A DNA stretch of 23,452 nucleotides from Psychrobacter sp. UBA5136 (GTDB taxonomy: Bacteria > Pseudomonadota > Gammaproteobacteria > Pseudomonadales > Moraxellaceae). Position numbers and translations under genes: made by a program. The stretch covers positions 1 to 23,452 of the forward strand of contig NZ_DHYG01000065.1 of assembly GCF_002414005.1 (NCBI RefSeq), in the 5' to 3' direction. The notes below the pieces were generated by a model. It was given only the letters and a program-made list of their open reading frames with translations. It made no database searches and had not been told where the DNA came from. Positions 7,506-15,689 of this stretch are shown piece by piece (positions within the stretch are counted from its first letter, which is position 1; every line of letters starts with the position of its first letter).

Positions 7506-7904
7506 ATGAAAAAATTAGCAATTGCTGCATTGATGACCACTTTCGTTCTATCAGGTTGTTCTACGATGGGTATGAACGACGAGCGCACCATGGTCGTTGA
7601 AGGTGAACCTATGAATGTGAAAGTGGTTAATATTCCAAGTTTCGAAATAGAAATAGCCCCTCTTAAAGCAGTGTGTGAGCTGCCAACCGCTAGTGGCAAC
7701 ATGGTTGAATCAGAGTGCCTTCAGTACCGTCAAACTTATCAGAAAAACTACACACCTTTAAATGGTAATATTCAAGGCTTCACTTATGAGCCAAATTATC
7801 GTTATGTTCTAGATGTGCGTCAAGAAGCGGTGATGAATGAAGCAACAAAAGTGGTTAAACCTGTTTGGATTCTAAACGAAGTAATTTCAAAAACTCCGGA
7901 ATAA
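7506..7904 (+). CDS. DUF4377-like small lipoprotein
   Basis: Function unknown. The 132-aa product has a clean lipoprotein signal peptide: MKK, a hydrophobic core, and lipobox LSGC with the lipidated Cys at residue 18. The +2 residue is Ser, which in most proteobacteria favours outer-membrane sorting. The C-terminal half (CLQYRQ..., IQGFTYEPNYRYVLDVR, ending VWILNEVISKTPE) matches my memory of DUF4377, a short extracytoplasmic domain often seen beside META-domain stress proteins. The mature part has two Cys (about 59 and 71) that could pair in the periplasm. GAGGA lies 7 nt before the ATG. It stands alone and ends in a strong terminator. The DUF assignment comes from recall. Confidence 0.75.
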   Translation: MKKLAIAALMTTFVLSGCSTMGMNDERTMVVEGEPMNVKVVNIPSFEIEIAPLKAVCELPTASGNMVESECLQYRQTYQKNYTPLNGNIQGFTYEPNYRYVLDVRQEAVMNEATKVVKPVWILNEVISKTPE

Positions 7905-7956
7905 TTTTAGAATTTGTTAGCCGCTACGAACAGCGTTCAACGAGCATTTTTTATAG

Positions 7957-7986
7957 AAAAGCCTCTAATCACTAGAGGCTTTTTTT
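7957..7986 (+). terminator. Rho-independent terminator of the lipoprotein gene
   Basis: AGCCTCTA and TAGAGGCT form a perfect stem (7960-7967 with 7973-7980) around 5 nt, followed by six further T residues. On the minus strand it is followed by TTTT, so it may also end the convergent serine dehydratase transcript, whose stop is 47 nt away. Confidence 0.9.
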
Positions 7987-8032
7987 CGTGTTAAAAAATG
8001 ACAAGTGTGCTTTACCTTAATCGTGCTTTATC

Positions 8033-9466
8033 TTAACACTGACTATAATTGACACTAACGCCGCGGGTAGCAGTGGGAATGCGATTGTCAGCATAAATGG
8101 CAAGCCCGCCGCGCGCGGTCTCTTTGTATTTATCAGACATATCAGCGCCCGTTTGTTTCATGGTTTCAATTGCTTTATCGAGTGAAACAAAGTGCTGACC
8201 ATTGCCGCGGCATGCAAGCCGCGCGGCGTTAATGGCTTTCACCGCGCCCATTGCATTGCGCTCAATACAAGGCACTTGTACCAAGCCGCCAATCGGGTCA
8301 CACGTCAGACCCAAATTATGCTCAATGCCAATCTCGGCAGCATTTAAACACTGAGCCGGCGAGCCGCCCATTATCTCGGTCAATGCTGAACCCGCCATGG
8401 CACAGGCGGAACCCACTTCACCTTGGCAGCCAACTTCCGCTCCAGAGATAGAAGCGTTTTGTTTAATTAAGCTACCGATAGCAGTGGCATTTAATAAAAA
8501 ATTACGGACACCGTCTTGGTTATAGTTGGGCAAAAAATCTCGATAATAATGCAAAACGGCAGGAATAATGCCCGCGGCACCATTGGTTGGCGCCGTGACA
8601 ACTTTACCACCATTGGCATTTTCTTCGTTAACGGCAAGCGCATACAAATCGACCCAGTCCATCGCTGCCAATTTGTCGGTTTTGGTAATAGCGGTGTCTT
8701 TTTCAGCGCGTAGTTGAACATGTAGGTCTTGGGCGCGGCGTTTGACATCAAGCCCGCCCGGTAAGATACCACTGTTTTTGCAGCCTTGAATGACACAGTC
8801 TTGCATCACTTCCCAAATCGTATCTAAGTAGCTAAAGACGTCTGATTTATCGCGGTAATGACATTCATTAGCAAGAACCAACTCACTGATACTTAACCCA
8901 TGCTTACGGCACTGCTCGAGCAATTCTGCCGCATTATTAAACGGGTAGGGCACGATGTCGATGGTTGGGCTGGCATGATCCTCATCGGGGTTGTTGGCGT
9001 CGTCTTCATTAATAACAAAGCCGCCGCCGACTGAATAGTAGGTTTGCTGGTATTTACTACCATCGGTCAGTATCGCGCGGATGGTTAAGGCATTCGGATG
9101 ATAAGGCAGTACTGTATCGTCGTACCAATACATATCGCGCTCGGTGTCAAACTCGATAACGTGTTCGCCAGATAAATTAAGCTGTTTATCAGCAAAAATG
9201 GGCGCAAGATATTCGTCAGTTAAGCGCGTATCAATGGTGCTTGGCGTATGTCCAAGCAGGCCTAAATATACTGCAGTATCGGTTGCGTGCCCTTTACCCG
9301 TGGCCGCCAAAGAGCCGTAAAGCTCTATTTCAATACTTTTAATCGACGTTAATGCGGTTTGCTTAAGCAGTGACGTCAAAAATAAGTTGGCCGCCACCAT
9401 AGGTCCAACAGTATGGGAGCTTGACGGTCCAATACCAATTTTAAATAAGTCGAAAACACTAATCAT
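8033..9466 (-). CDS. sdaA: L-serine ammonia-lyase, iron-sulfur type
   Basis: Deaminates L-serine to pyruvate and ammonia in the cytoplasm using a [4Fe-4S] cluster. It is a single-chain (type 2) enzyme like E. coli SdaA/SdaB, about 477 aa. The N-terminal beta domain opens with SVFDLFKIGIGPSSSHT. The alpha domain has VTAPTNGAAG and GCQGEVGSACAMAG. Numbered from TTG 9472, C349, C391 and C402 have the 42- and 11-residue spacing of the cluster ligands in the Legionella enzyme. The last residue, C479, corresponds to its tail-in-mouth fourth ligand. ATG 9466 is preferred over TTG 9472. No serine transporter or regulator adjoins it. The paralogue (sdaA, sdaB or tdcG) cannot be told apart, so the symbol is generic. 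Confidence 0.94.
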   Translation of the reverse strand: MISVFDLFKIGIGPSSSHTVGPMVAANLFLTSLLKQTALTSIKSIEIELYGSLAATGKGHATDTAVYLGLLGHTPSTIDTRLTDEYLAPIFADKQLNLSGEHVIEFDTERDMYWYDDTVLPYHPNALTIRAILTDGSKYQQTYYSVGGGFVINEDDANNPDEDHASPTIDIVPYPFNNAAELLEQCRKHGLSISELVLANECHYRDKSDVFSYLDTIWEVMQDCVIQGCKNSGILPGGLDVKRRAQDLHVQLRAEKDTAITKTDKLAAMDWVDLYALAVNEENANGGKVVTAPTNGAAGIIPAVLHYYRDFLPNYNQDGVRNFLLNATAIGSLIKQNASISGAEVGCQGEVGSACAMAGSALTEIMGGSPAQCLNAAEIGIEHNLGLTCDPIGGLVQVPCIERNAMGAVKAINAARLACRGNGQHFVSLDKAIETMKQTGADMSDKYKETARGGLAIYADNRIPTATRGVSVNYSQC

Positions 9467-9472
9467 AATCAA

Positions 9473-9982
9473 TTACCAAGAAATTGTTAGTGCATCAGCC
9501 TCTGTGATAGATAGGCTTTAGTACTAGTGTTAAAAAATATAATAGATAATTGTCCTAAATAAGCCTTAATAACTGCCGCGCAATCACTACTTAAATGCGC
9601 GCTTACATGCTTATGTAAATAAACGGAGTTGCCGCTTAAATACAGAATCTTAAAAGAATCCTAAAAGAGCCTTAGACATTATCTATAAATGTCTCTCAGT
9701 ATAGGCGTACAGATGGCGGCTGAATAATAACTTTTATTTATTAGAAAACTCCGTTATCATGCTCGCAACCAATACCTGTGTAACATCCTGTAAGCCAGCC
9801 ATCACGATAGTGTGGATTATGGCGCAAATAGTCGAGCATCATTTTTAATGTAATTTATTTAGCGGTTTATATTTACTGTAAGAAAATGAATTTTTGCTGT
9901 TATCGTTTTGACTCAATGCATAGTGGTATTTCTCACCGTTTTTTAGCCAGCTAGTATTCTCTTAGCTCAAATAGGACAGCGC
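9473..9982. other. Long divergent spacer between sdaA and the NCS2 permease
   Basis: 510 nt with no established gene. It contains a perfect palindromic word TTACAT-N4-ATGTAA (9603-9618), two near-identical CTTAAAAGA/CCTAAAAGA words near 9650, and a 33-codon minus-strand ORF (9741-9842) listed separately. Promoters for both outward genes should be here. TTGACT at 9908-9913 is a -35-like word without a convincing -10. Confidence 0.5.
9741..9842 (-). CDS. Possible 33-aa small protein or gene remnant
   Basis: Unrecognised. A minus-strand ORF with tandem ATGs (9842, 9839) encodes a 33-residue peptide containing DYLRHNPHYRDGW and a Gly/Cys-rich end (LTGCYTGIGCEHDNGVF). The composition is unlike random AT-rich spacer translation: two Cys, Trp, several Tyr/His and common codons, in contrast to the A/T-rich DNA on both sides. 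There is no clear ribosome binding site and no terminator. It could be a real small protein, or the surviving piece of a decayed gene. Confidence 0.3.
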   Translation of the reverse strand: MMLDYLRHNPHYRDGWLTGCYTGIGCEHDNGVF

Positions 9983-11410
9983 ATGACAACACCTGAACCT
10001 CACTCTTCAAAATCTCACTCTCCAAACCCAGAAGCCAATACTCCAGCTGCTCATAATGCATTAGAAGCGGCTGGCATTGATGCCGCCGCGGTGAGTTATC
10101 CGCCCAATCCAGACTTTGATAATGGTCGTTGGTTCCCAACCTGGCGTCCGTACAGCGGCAATTTGGATCGTGATCCGGTGGGTATTAATGAATACGTGCC
10201 GCCTGCCAAGAGTGTCTTATTAGGGGTGCAGCATACTTTTGCTATGTTTGGGTCGACCGTACTTGCGCCATTATTGATGGGCTTCGATCCCAATTTGGCT
10301 ATTTTGATGTCCGGTATTTGTACGGTGATGTTTTTTATCATTACGGGCGGCCGTATGCCCAGTTATTTGGGCTCAAGTTTTGCCTTTATCGGACCTGTGA
10401 TTGCCGTTACTGCCTATGCGGGCGCCGGGTTTAATGACAATTTGAATGTCGCTTTGGGCGGTATCATGGCGTGCGGCATCATTTATGCTTTGGTGGGTTT
10501 GTTGGTGATGAAGACGGGCACAGGCTGGATTGAGCGCTTGATGCCGCCCATCGTTACGGGTGCGATTGTGATGATTATTGGCCTTAATTTAGCGCCAGTG
10601 ACCATTCAAGGGGTATCTGCCAACCAATTTGACGCATGGATGGCCACATTAACGGTATTGCTTATCAGCGGGGTCGCCGTGTTTACCCGCGGTATGCTAC
10701 GCCGTTTGCTATTGCTTGTCGGGTTAATTTTGTCTTATATCGCTTATTTTGTCATGACTAACGTATTAGGTTATGGCGTTCCGATTGATTTTAGTAATGT
10801 ATCAGCCGCTTCATGGTTTGGTCTGCCAAGTATTCATACGCCGCATTTTGAGATGAGCGCAATTATTCTAATTGCGCCTGTCGCCTTTATTTTAATTGCC
10901 GAAAACTTAGGACATTTTAAAGCGGTGGAAGGCATGACAAAATCTCGCGTGACGCCTTATATGGGACGAGCATTTTTTGCTGATGGCTTGGCAACGACGT
11001 TTTCAGCAGGATTTGGTGGTACAGGGGTGACCACTTATGCAGAAAATATCGGTGTCATGGCCGTGACCAAAGTCTATAGCACGACGATTTTTGTGATAGC
11101 AGGTCTTGTTGCTATTTTGCTAGGATTATCACCAAAGTTTGGTGCCATTATTCAGACGATACCATCTGCTTTATTAGGCGGTGCCTCCATTGTTGTATTC
11201 GGTTTGATTGCGATTGCCGGGGCAAAGATTTGGATAGACAGTCACATCGACTTTAGTAAAAACAGCAATTTAATCATTGCCGCGGTCACAGTTATCATGG
11301 GTACGGGTAACTTTAGCCTGCATTTGGGCGGCTTTGATTTAGGCGGGATTGGTACGGCTACTTTGGCGGCAATTGTGCTTAATGCCTTATTTAATAGACA
11401 AAAAGATTAA
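9983..11410 (+). CDS. uraA: NCS2-family nucleobase:cation symporter (uracil permease-like)
   Basis: Inner-membrane proton symporter importing a nucleobase, probably uracil. The 475-aa protein follows UraA throughout: VQHTFAMFGSTVLAP (82-96), LGSSFAFIGPV (129-139), the transport-site Glu/His in LIAENLGH (E307, H311, matching UraA E241/H245) and the second Glu in TTYAENIGVMA (E354, matching E290). The 14-helix, two-repeat fold is expected. The N-terminus carries about 75 hydrophilic, Pro/Ser/Asn-rich residues before the first helix, roughly 55 more than E. coli UraA. The ATG at 9983 has AGGA 6 nt upstream, which supports this long form. It is monocistronic, with a strong terminator behind it. 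A xanthine or broader pyrimidine substrate cannot be excluded. Confidence 0.88.
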   Translation: MTTPEPHSSKSHSPNPEANTPAAHNALEAAGIDAAAVSYPPNPDFDNGRWFPTWRPYSGNLDRDPVGINEYVPPAKSVLLGVQHTFAMFGSTVLAPLLMGFDPNLAILMSGICTVMFFIITGGRMPSYLGSSFAFIGPVIAVTAYAGAGFNDNLNVALGGIMACGIIYALVGLLVMKTGTGWIERLMPPIVTGAIVMIIGLNLAPVTIQGVSANQFDAWMATLTVLLISGVAVFTRGMLRRLLLLVGLILSYIAYFVMTNVLGYGVPIDFSNVSAASWFGLPSIHTPHFEMSAIILIAPVAFILIAENLGHFKAVEGMTKSRVTPYMGRAFFADGLATTFSAGFGGTGVTTYAENIGVMAVTKVYSTTIFVIAGLVAILLGLSPKFGAIIQTIPSALLGGASIVVFGLIAIAGAKIWIDSHIDFSKNSNLIIAAVTVIMGTGNFSLHLGGFDLGGIGTATLAAIVLNALFNRQKD

Positions 11411-11438
11411 CCGTCAAAAAGATTGCTTTGTTAACCAT

Positions 11439-11469
11439 AAAAAAAGCCACAATGATGATTGTGGCTTTT
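11439..11469. terminator. Bidirectional terminator between the permease and DMT exporter genes
   Basis: Perfect 12-bp stem (11442-11453 with 11458-11469) with a 4-nt GATG loop. The core GCCACAAT/ATTGTGGC is flanked by seven A on the left and TTTT on the right, so it functions for both convergent genes, whose stops are 31 and 30 nt away. Confidence 0.92.
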
Positions 11470-11498
11470 GCTTATTATGACTTTTACTCATTACCGAT

Positions 11499-12431
11499 TT
11501 ATTTATAATTTCGTTTGTAAAATCTAGCAAAAAAACGATAACGGCGTAGCGCGCGCGGTTTGGGTTTTAGTGAGCCCAAATAAATGGCAAACATGGTCAA
11601 AAGCGCGCCGCTCCATTGCAGGGTATTAATCGGTTTATCAAGCCAGCTATAGTCAATGACTAAGGCGGCAATGGGCTCGGTTAATAGTAATAATCCTGTC
11701 AACGCCAAAGACAGCTTAGGGATAGAGTAGGCGATAAGCCCCCACGCCAGGCACTGCATTACCGTACCGTAAATCAATATCCAACCAATCTCAGACCACG
11801 TATTGGGCAAAATATTACCCATATCAAACACCAGCATCGGGATAATCATCGCCAGTACGCCGCCGATGCTCACCAGTTGCATCAGTACAAATATCGGCGT
11901 TGTCTCGGTATCATGCGTCTTTCGGATAAAGGTCATCGAGGCGGCAAGCATAGCGCCTGAGACGATGCCCGTGACAAAACCCCAAGTCGCGGCAGTATTT
12001 TGCGCAAACTCAGGGCTGCCTATCATCGCCACGCCTAACATGGCTAAAAACAAACTGATCAGCTGCAAGATAGATTGCCGCTCATTAAAGTATAAAAAAC
12101 CAATGGCGGCTAAAAAGAAAATCTGCAAGCTGTTGAGTAAGGTTGAAATGCCCGGGCCAACCGCGTAAATACTTTCGTGCCACAGCGCCAAGTCGAGTCC
12201 TAAAAACGCACCCGATAATAAACCATAAAAGATAGCGCGTTTTGAGCGCGGTAGTCGTTGCCCCGTGACTTTAGCCAGTAGCGCAAACACCACACCTGAA
12301 ATAGCCAGACGCCAAAACGACATCGCCCAGCCACCAATATCGACATGAGCAACAATCAGACTACCCAAACCAAAAATAACACAACCAATGACCAAGCCAG
12401 TAGCGGCGGAGCGTGAAGCGGCAATAGCCAT
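11499..12431 (-). CDS. EamA/DMT-family transporter
   Basis: Inner-membrane drug/metabolite-type exporter of about 310 aa with roughly ten hydrophobic helices in two EamA repeats. The first runs to about residue 137 (YFNERQSILQLISLFLAMLG closes it). The second ends with LLLTEPIAALVIDYSWLDKP and GALLTMFAIYLG, typical of the family's last two helices. A basic cytoplasmic tail (PRALRRYRFFARFYKRNYK) follows, consistent with the positive-inside rule. The ATG at 12431 has AAGGAT about 6 nt upstream. Family members export amino acids, purines or other metabolites; the substrate cannot be inferred, and no neighbour points to one. Confidence 0.88.
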   Translation of the reverse strand: MAIAASRSAATGLVIGCVIFGLGSLIVAHVDIGGWAMSFWRLAISGVVFALLAKVTGQRLPRSKRAIFYGLLSGAFLGLDLALWHESIYAVGPGISTLLNSLQIFFLAAIGFLYFNERQSILQLISLFLAMLGVAMIGSPEFAQNTAATWGFVTGIVSGAMLAASMTFIRKTHDTETTPIFVLMQLVSIGGVLAMIIPMLVFDMGNILPNTWSEIGWILIYGTVMQCLAWGLIAYSIPKLSLALTGLLLLTEPIAALVIDYSWLDKPINTLQWSGALLTMFAIYLGSLKPKPRALRRYRFFARFYKRNYK

Positions 12432-12760
12432 GCAATATCCTTATTTTATTACTATGATACTTTTCAATATTTTTTAACTTTGTTCGCTAAGAATTCACTA
12501 AACCAAAGCTTATTGTCAGTGTTTTGCGCTTAAAATGGAATGGTTTGGCAGCATTTATTTTATAATGACCTATGGCGTACGATAGCCAAATAAACCAGCC
12601 ACCTTCTTACAGGAATGCCATTGGCGCAAACGCCGCCATTTGTTACTCTATCGTCTATTCGCTTTTGAAGTCCGTACTGTTTTAAAAGAGCGACATTCTT
12701 AAACGAGAGACATTTTAAAATAGCAGATAGCTTTTATTACTTTTTAGCCTAGGTTTGTTT
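12432..12760. other. Divergent spacer upstream of the WG-repeat gene
   Basis: No gene seen. A good -10-like word TATAATG at 12561-12567 faces the WG-repeat gene but has no matching -35 at normal distance and would leave a leader of about 190 nt. An imperfect 17-nt-period direct repeat (GAGCGACATT at 12688, GAGAGACATT at 12705) lies in that leader. Confidence 0.4.
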
Positions 12761-13801
12761 ATGCAGCGATGTTTTTTATTAAAACAACAGAGAGCCTTAG
12801 CATTGATATTATCGCCACAACGGTCGCGCGGCAGTTTTGCGGTAGGCGTTTTAACGGTTGGTTTGCTTTTGATGCCAAGCGCCCAAGCAGTCAGTTGTAA
12901 AATACCCAAAAGCTATTATAAAAATGTCTCCTGTACATCTAGTAGCGGCTATTTTTTAGCGATAAAAGACTTTGGCGACCCAGTTGCTTTGATTGATAAA
13001 CAAGGTAAAATCGTGGTTGATTTATTACGCTATCAAAGAGTAGATGCCGATAAGCTATCGGGCGGTCTGCTACCGGTACTGCGCAATGGGCGAGTCGGTT
13101 ATGTCAACATGCAAGGTCGCGAGGTAATCCCTGCGATGTACGACATGCTCAAAGAAGGACAAAATTGGGCACGCCCCGTCTCTGAAGGTCGCATTGTGGT
13201 CAAACAAAACGGTCATTATGGCGTTATCGATATGGCTAACAAGACAATCGTACCCTTTGCCGCAGGCATTAGTGATATTGATGATTACCGCGGCGGCAGG
13301 ACGCGTGTGCGCAAAAATGACGCCATAAGCTGGCTGGATAAAAATGGCAAACCCACATCTGATCCAAATAGCAGGGCTGCTAGTCGAACAGCGAAAAAAG
13401 CGTCTGATAATGATGCTGACGATGTTAACACTGACGCCAAAGATGCGCAGAAATTAGCGCCATCGCATGGTTTTACTACCTTGCAGCCGCGACAACAAGA
13501 TGGCAGATGGGGCTTTGTTGACGACAATAATGTGTCTATGATTACCTATTCATTCGATGAGGTACGGCCATTCTCAGAAGGGCTGGCAGGCGTGCGCATC
13601 GATAATGAGTGGGGCTTTGTCAATCTAGGCGGCGAGCTAGTGATTCCTTTTCAATTTGAAAATGGCGACGTGAATGCGGGCGATAATTATAAAAACCAAC
13701 CTGCATTTGTATTTACAGAGGGCAAAGCATGGATTGGTAATTTAAAAAATGGCGACAAGATGTGTATTGATAAACAAGGTAGCAGTGTTGCTTGTGATTA
13801 A
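12761..13801 (+). CDS. Exported WG-repeat protein
   Basis: Function unknown. The 346-aa product (from ATG 12761; the frame also opens at TTG 12755) starts with a long, basic n-region followed by a hydrophobic core (FAVGVLTVGLLLMPSA) and an AQA cleavage site, giving an exported, probably periplasmic or surface protein. The mature part contains WG (KWG-type) repeats: recognisable units at about 103-128 (GRVGYVNMQGREVIPAMYD), 146-168 (GHYGVIDMANKTIVPF), 248-272 (GRWGFVDD) and 278-301 (NEWGFVNLGGELVIPFQFE), plus a degenerate last one. An Ala/Lys/Asp-rich linker (about 200-238) divides them into two blocks. Four Cys in the mature chain (two near the start, two near the end) could form disulfides. 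WG repeats build beta-propeller-like folds; no enzymatic motif is visible. Confidence 0.82.
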   Translation: MQRCFLLKQQRALALILSPQRSRGSFAVGVLTVGLLLMPSAQAVSCKIPKSYYKNVSCTSSSGYFLAIKDFGDPVALIDKQGKIVVDLLRYQRVDADKLSGGLLPVLRNGRVGYVNMQGREVIPAMYDMLKEGQNWARPVSEGRIVVKQNGHYGVIDMANKTIVPFAAGISDIDDYRGGRTRVRKNDAISWLDKNGKPTSDPNSRAASRTAKKASDNDADDVNTDAKDAQKLAPSHGFTTLQPRQQDGRWGFVDDNNVSMITYSFDEVRPFSEGLAGVRIDNEWGFVNLGGELVIPFQFENGDVNAGDNYKNQPAFVFTEGKAWIGNLKNGDKMCIDKQGSSVACD

Positions 13802-13875
13802 AATTTATACCAATCATACATCAATAGCAACGTAGCGATTTGAATCCGAACAGGCTATAGGTTTAAATTTGCCGT

Positions 13876-13925
13876 AAAAAAAGAGTGGCAGAGCGATGAT
13901 TGTTTATCGTTCTGCCACTCTTTTT
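13876..13925. terminator. Bidirectional terminator between the WG-repeat and hydrolase genes
   Basis: A 10-bp perfect stem GAGTGGCAGA/TCTGCCACTC (13883-13892 with 13911-13920), extended inward by CGAT/ATCG after one mismatch and outward by A/T pairs. Seven A precede it and five T follow, serving both convergent genes. Confidence 0.92.
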
Positions 13926-13972
13926 ATTGCTTAATGATGGGCAATAATACGCTTAAGCAATTATTTAAACAC

Positions 13973-15115
13973 TTATTTTTCTAACAAGTGATTGCTAATC
14001 AAATCGACCATATACGGCTGATAATATTCAGGAATATCATGCGCCATGCCTTCGATTAAATGAAAGCTTGCATTAGGGATGGTCTTTGCAACCACCCGTC
14101 CTTGTGAGGGAGGTAGTAATCCATCGGCGCTACCATGCAGCACGATGGTTGGCGCTTTAACTTGCTTACTGTATTTGCTAATCGAGCCTGAAGCTAAGAT
14201 GGCATTGAGCTGCTGTACGGTACCAAGCGGATGAAAATTGCGCTGATAACGTATCTTGGCGATGTCGCGTACCATGCGCACATTGACGTGCCCTGGTGTG
14301 CCAACGGTTTTCATAAACCAGACGCTATGCCGCACGATATCACGCTCAGAATGACTCTCTGGGCGGTTGATGAGGGTATATAACTGCTTGGGTTTCGGCG
14401 GTTTTAAAAAAGCACGATTGGTGGTGGTAAACATCAAGGCCATGCGCTGTACCAAACTTGGATAGCGCGCAGCAACGATTTGCGCAATCATCCCGCCCAT
14501 AGAAGCGCCAAGCAGATGCGTTTTACCAAGCTTCAAAGCTTTGATTAAACGCGCCGTATCTTCTGCCATGTCGGTTAAATTATAAGCAACCGGCGCGCCC
14601 TTATTAGATAGCCCAGTTTGCAGACGCATCATCATTTTTAATTGACTAATACGCGGCAAGCCATCGATTTGTACTTTAGAGGACAAACCGATATCACGAT
14701 TGTCAAAACGAATCACAAAAAAACCGGCATCAATAAAGCGCTTAATAAAATTATCTGGCCAAAACACCATTTGTGAGCCAAGCCCCATCACCATCAGTAA
14801 TGGTGGATTCTTAGGATTACCACCAGCTTCAACGCAAAGCTCGATGCCATCACCGATATCTATCATTGCCTGATAAAGATGTTCGCTCAAGTCAGACGGA
14901 TACCAAGCATGCTCGCCAAATTTTTGCCACTCAGGCGTAGGGTAAGTGATCGTTGGCGCGTCAAGCTGCGGAGAGCTAGAGCTAGGCGCGGCATCATTAA
15001 GCATTTCGTCATTGAGCGTTTCGTTATCAAGCACGGAAGCGTTGCCCGTTTCTTCTGAAGTTTCAGGCGCTTCTGAGGTTGTAGGCGCAGTATTGATGGG
15101 GTTTGATTCTGTCAT
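13973..15115 (-). CDS. Alpha/beta-hydrolase (esterase/lipase-like)
   Basis: Serine hydrolase of the alpha/beta fold, 380 aa. Catalytic triad candidates are S205 in the nucleophile elbow LLGASMGGM, D331 in LHGSADGLLP and H359 in EGMAHDIP. The oxyanion strand LLMVMGLGSQMVFWP (106-120) and FDNRDIGLSS (137-146) match the family of broad-specificity esterases and hydrolases. The first 60 residues are a low-complexity acidic Thr/Ser/Glu/Asn tail with repeated NETLN/NDEMLN words and no signal peptide, so the enzyme is probably cytoplasmic. AGGA lies 6 nt before the ATG at 15115. It follows the rubredoxin gene by 28 nt on the same strand, so the two are very probably co-transcribed. In Acinetobacter ADP1 an esterase gene (estB) also lies in the rubA operon; orthology to it is a guess. 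Confidence 0.85.
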   Translation of the reverse strand: MTESNPINTAPTTSEAPETSEETGNASVLDNETLNDEMLNDAAPSSSSPQLDAPTITYPTPEWQKFGEHAWYPSDLSEHLYQAMIDIGDGIELCVEAGGNPKNPPLLMVMGLGSQMVFWPDNFIKRFIDAGFFVIRFDNRDIGLSSKVQIDGLPRISQLKMMMRLQTGLSNKGAPVAYNLTDMAEDTARLIKALKLGKTHLLGASMGGMIAQIVAARYPSLVQRMALMFTTTNRAFLKPPKPKQLYTLINRPESHSERDIVRHSVWFMKTVGTPGHVNVRMVRDIAKIRYQRNFHPLGTVQQLNAILASGSISKYSKQVKAPTIVLHGSADGLLPPSQGRVVAKTIPNASFHLIEGMAHDIPEYYQPYMVDLISNHLLEK

Positions 15116-15143
15116 GAAGTATCCTATTTAGATGGTCGTTGGC

Positions 15144-15308
15144 TTAAAATTCGAGCATCTCAAAATCAAGCTTACCAACGCCGCATTCTGGGCATGTCCA
15201 ATCATCAGGGATATCTTCCCATTTGGTACCAGGCGCGATACCTTCTTCAGGACAGCCGAGCTCTTCGTCATATATCCAGCCACAGACAATACATTCATAA
15301 CGTTTCAT
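15144..15308 (-). CDS. rubA: Rubredoxin
   Basis: Small mononuclear-iron electron carrier, typically passing electrons from rubredoxin reductase to alkane hydroxylases or other acceptors in the cytoplasm. The 54-aa ORF starts MKRYECIVCGWIYDEELG and has both iron knuckles, CxxCG at C6/C9 and CPECG at C39/C42, with the usual GIAPGTKWEDIPDDW between them. The length is exactly that of stand-alone rubredoxins. AGGA sits 6 nt before the ATG at 15308. No rubredoxin reductase (rubB) adjoins it. The next gene on the same strand is an alpha/beta hydrolase. Confidence 0.96.
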   Translation of the reverse strand: MKRYECIVCGWIYDEELGCPEEGIAPGTKWEDIPDDWTCPECGVGKLDFEMLEF

Positions 15309-15689
15309 AAATAGTCCTATCGATTATTCCCAGTATTACGTTTACTGGTGTTTCTATTACCAGCGTTTCTACTAACCACGTTAATAGGTGTTAATAGGCG
15401 TTTTTAAGCATTTGTTAACCTTTCTAGTCAACATTTCGCGCGTAAAAACGTCCGTAGTTTAGCATATAGCGGCCATTTTTATAGTTAAGTTTACACTTGT
15501 ATATTGAGATTCACCAGCTTTTATCAAGTTATGGAGCGTCACTTTTATGGTTTTAGCCGTGCGGTGCTTGCCATTCTTGCCGCCCACATAAAGCCGATTA
15601 TGCTATAATGCTCGCCGCTATTTTTACCGACTGATACGTCATTTACCACTGCCATACCATTATTTAAGTTCTATAAGCTAAGGGTTATT
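15309..15689. other. Divergent spacer between rubA and apt
   Basis: No gene seen. The rubA-proximal 100 nt is a mosaic of short repeats: an inverted repeat CCAGTA-N7-TACTGG (15330-15348), two related GTTTCTA..CCA units about 15 nt apart (15350-15362 and 15365-15378), and a 10-nt tandem TTAATAGGTG/TTAATAGGCG (15381-15400). On the minus strand TTGACT (15431-15426) is a possible -35 for rubA with a poor -10. The apt promoter is listed separately. Confidence 0.5.
15601..15609 (+). promoter_or_regulatory. Extended -10 promoter of apt
   Basis: TGCTATAAT is a perfect extended -10 (TGn plus consensus TATAAT at 15604-15609). Upstream, TTGCCG (15577-15582) is too far (21 nt) to be an ideal -35, as often tolerated by extended -10 promoters. 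It would start transcription near 15616, about 74 nt before the apt ATG. Confidence 0.65.
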
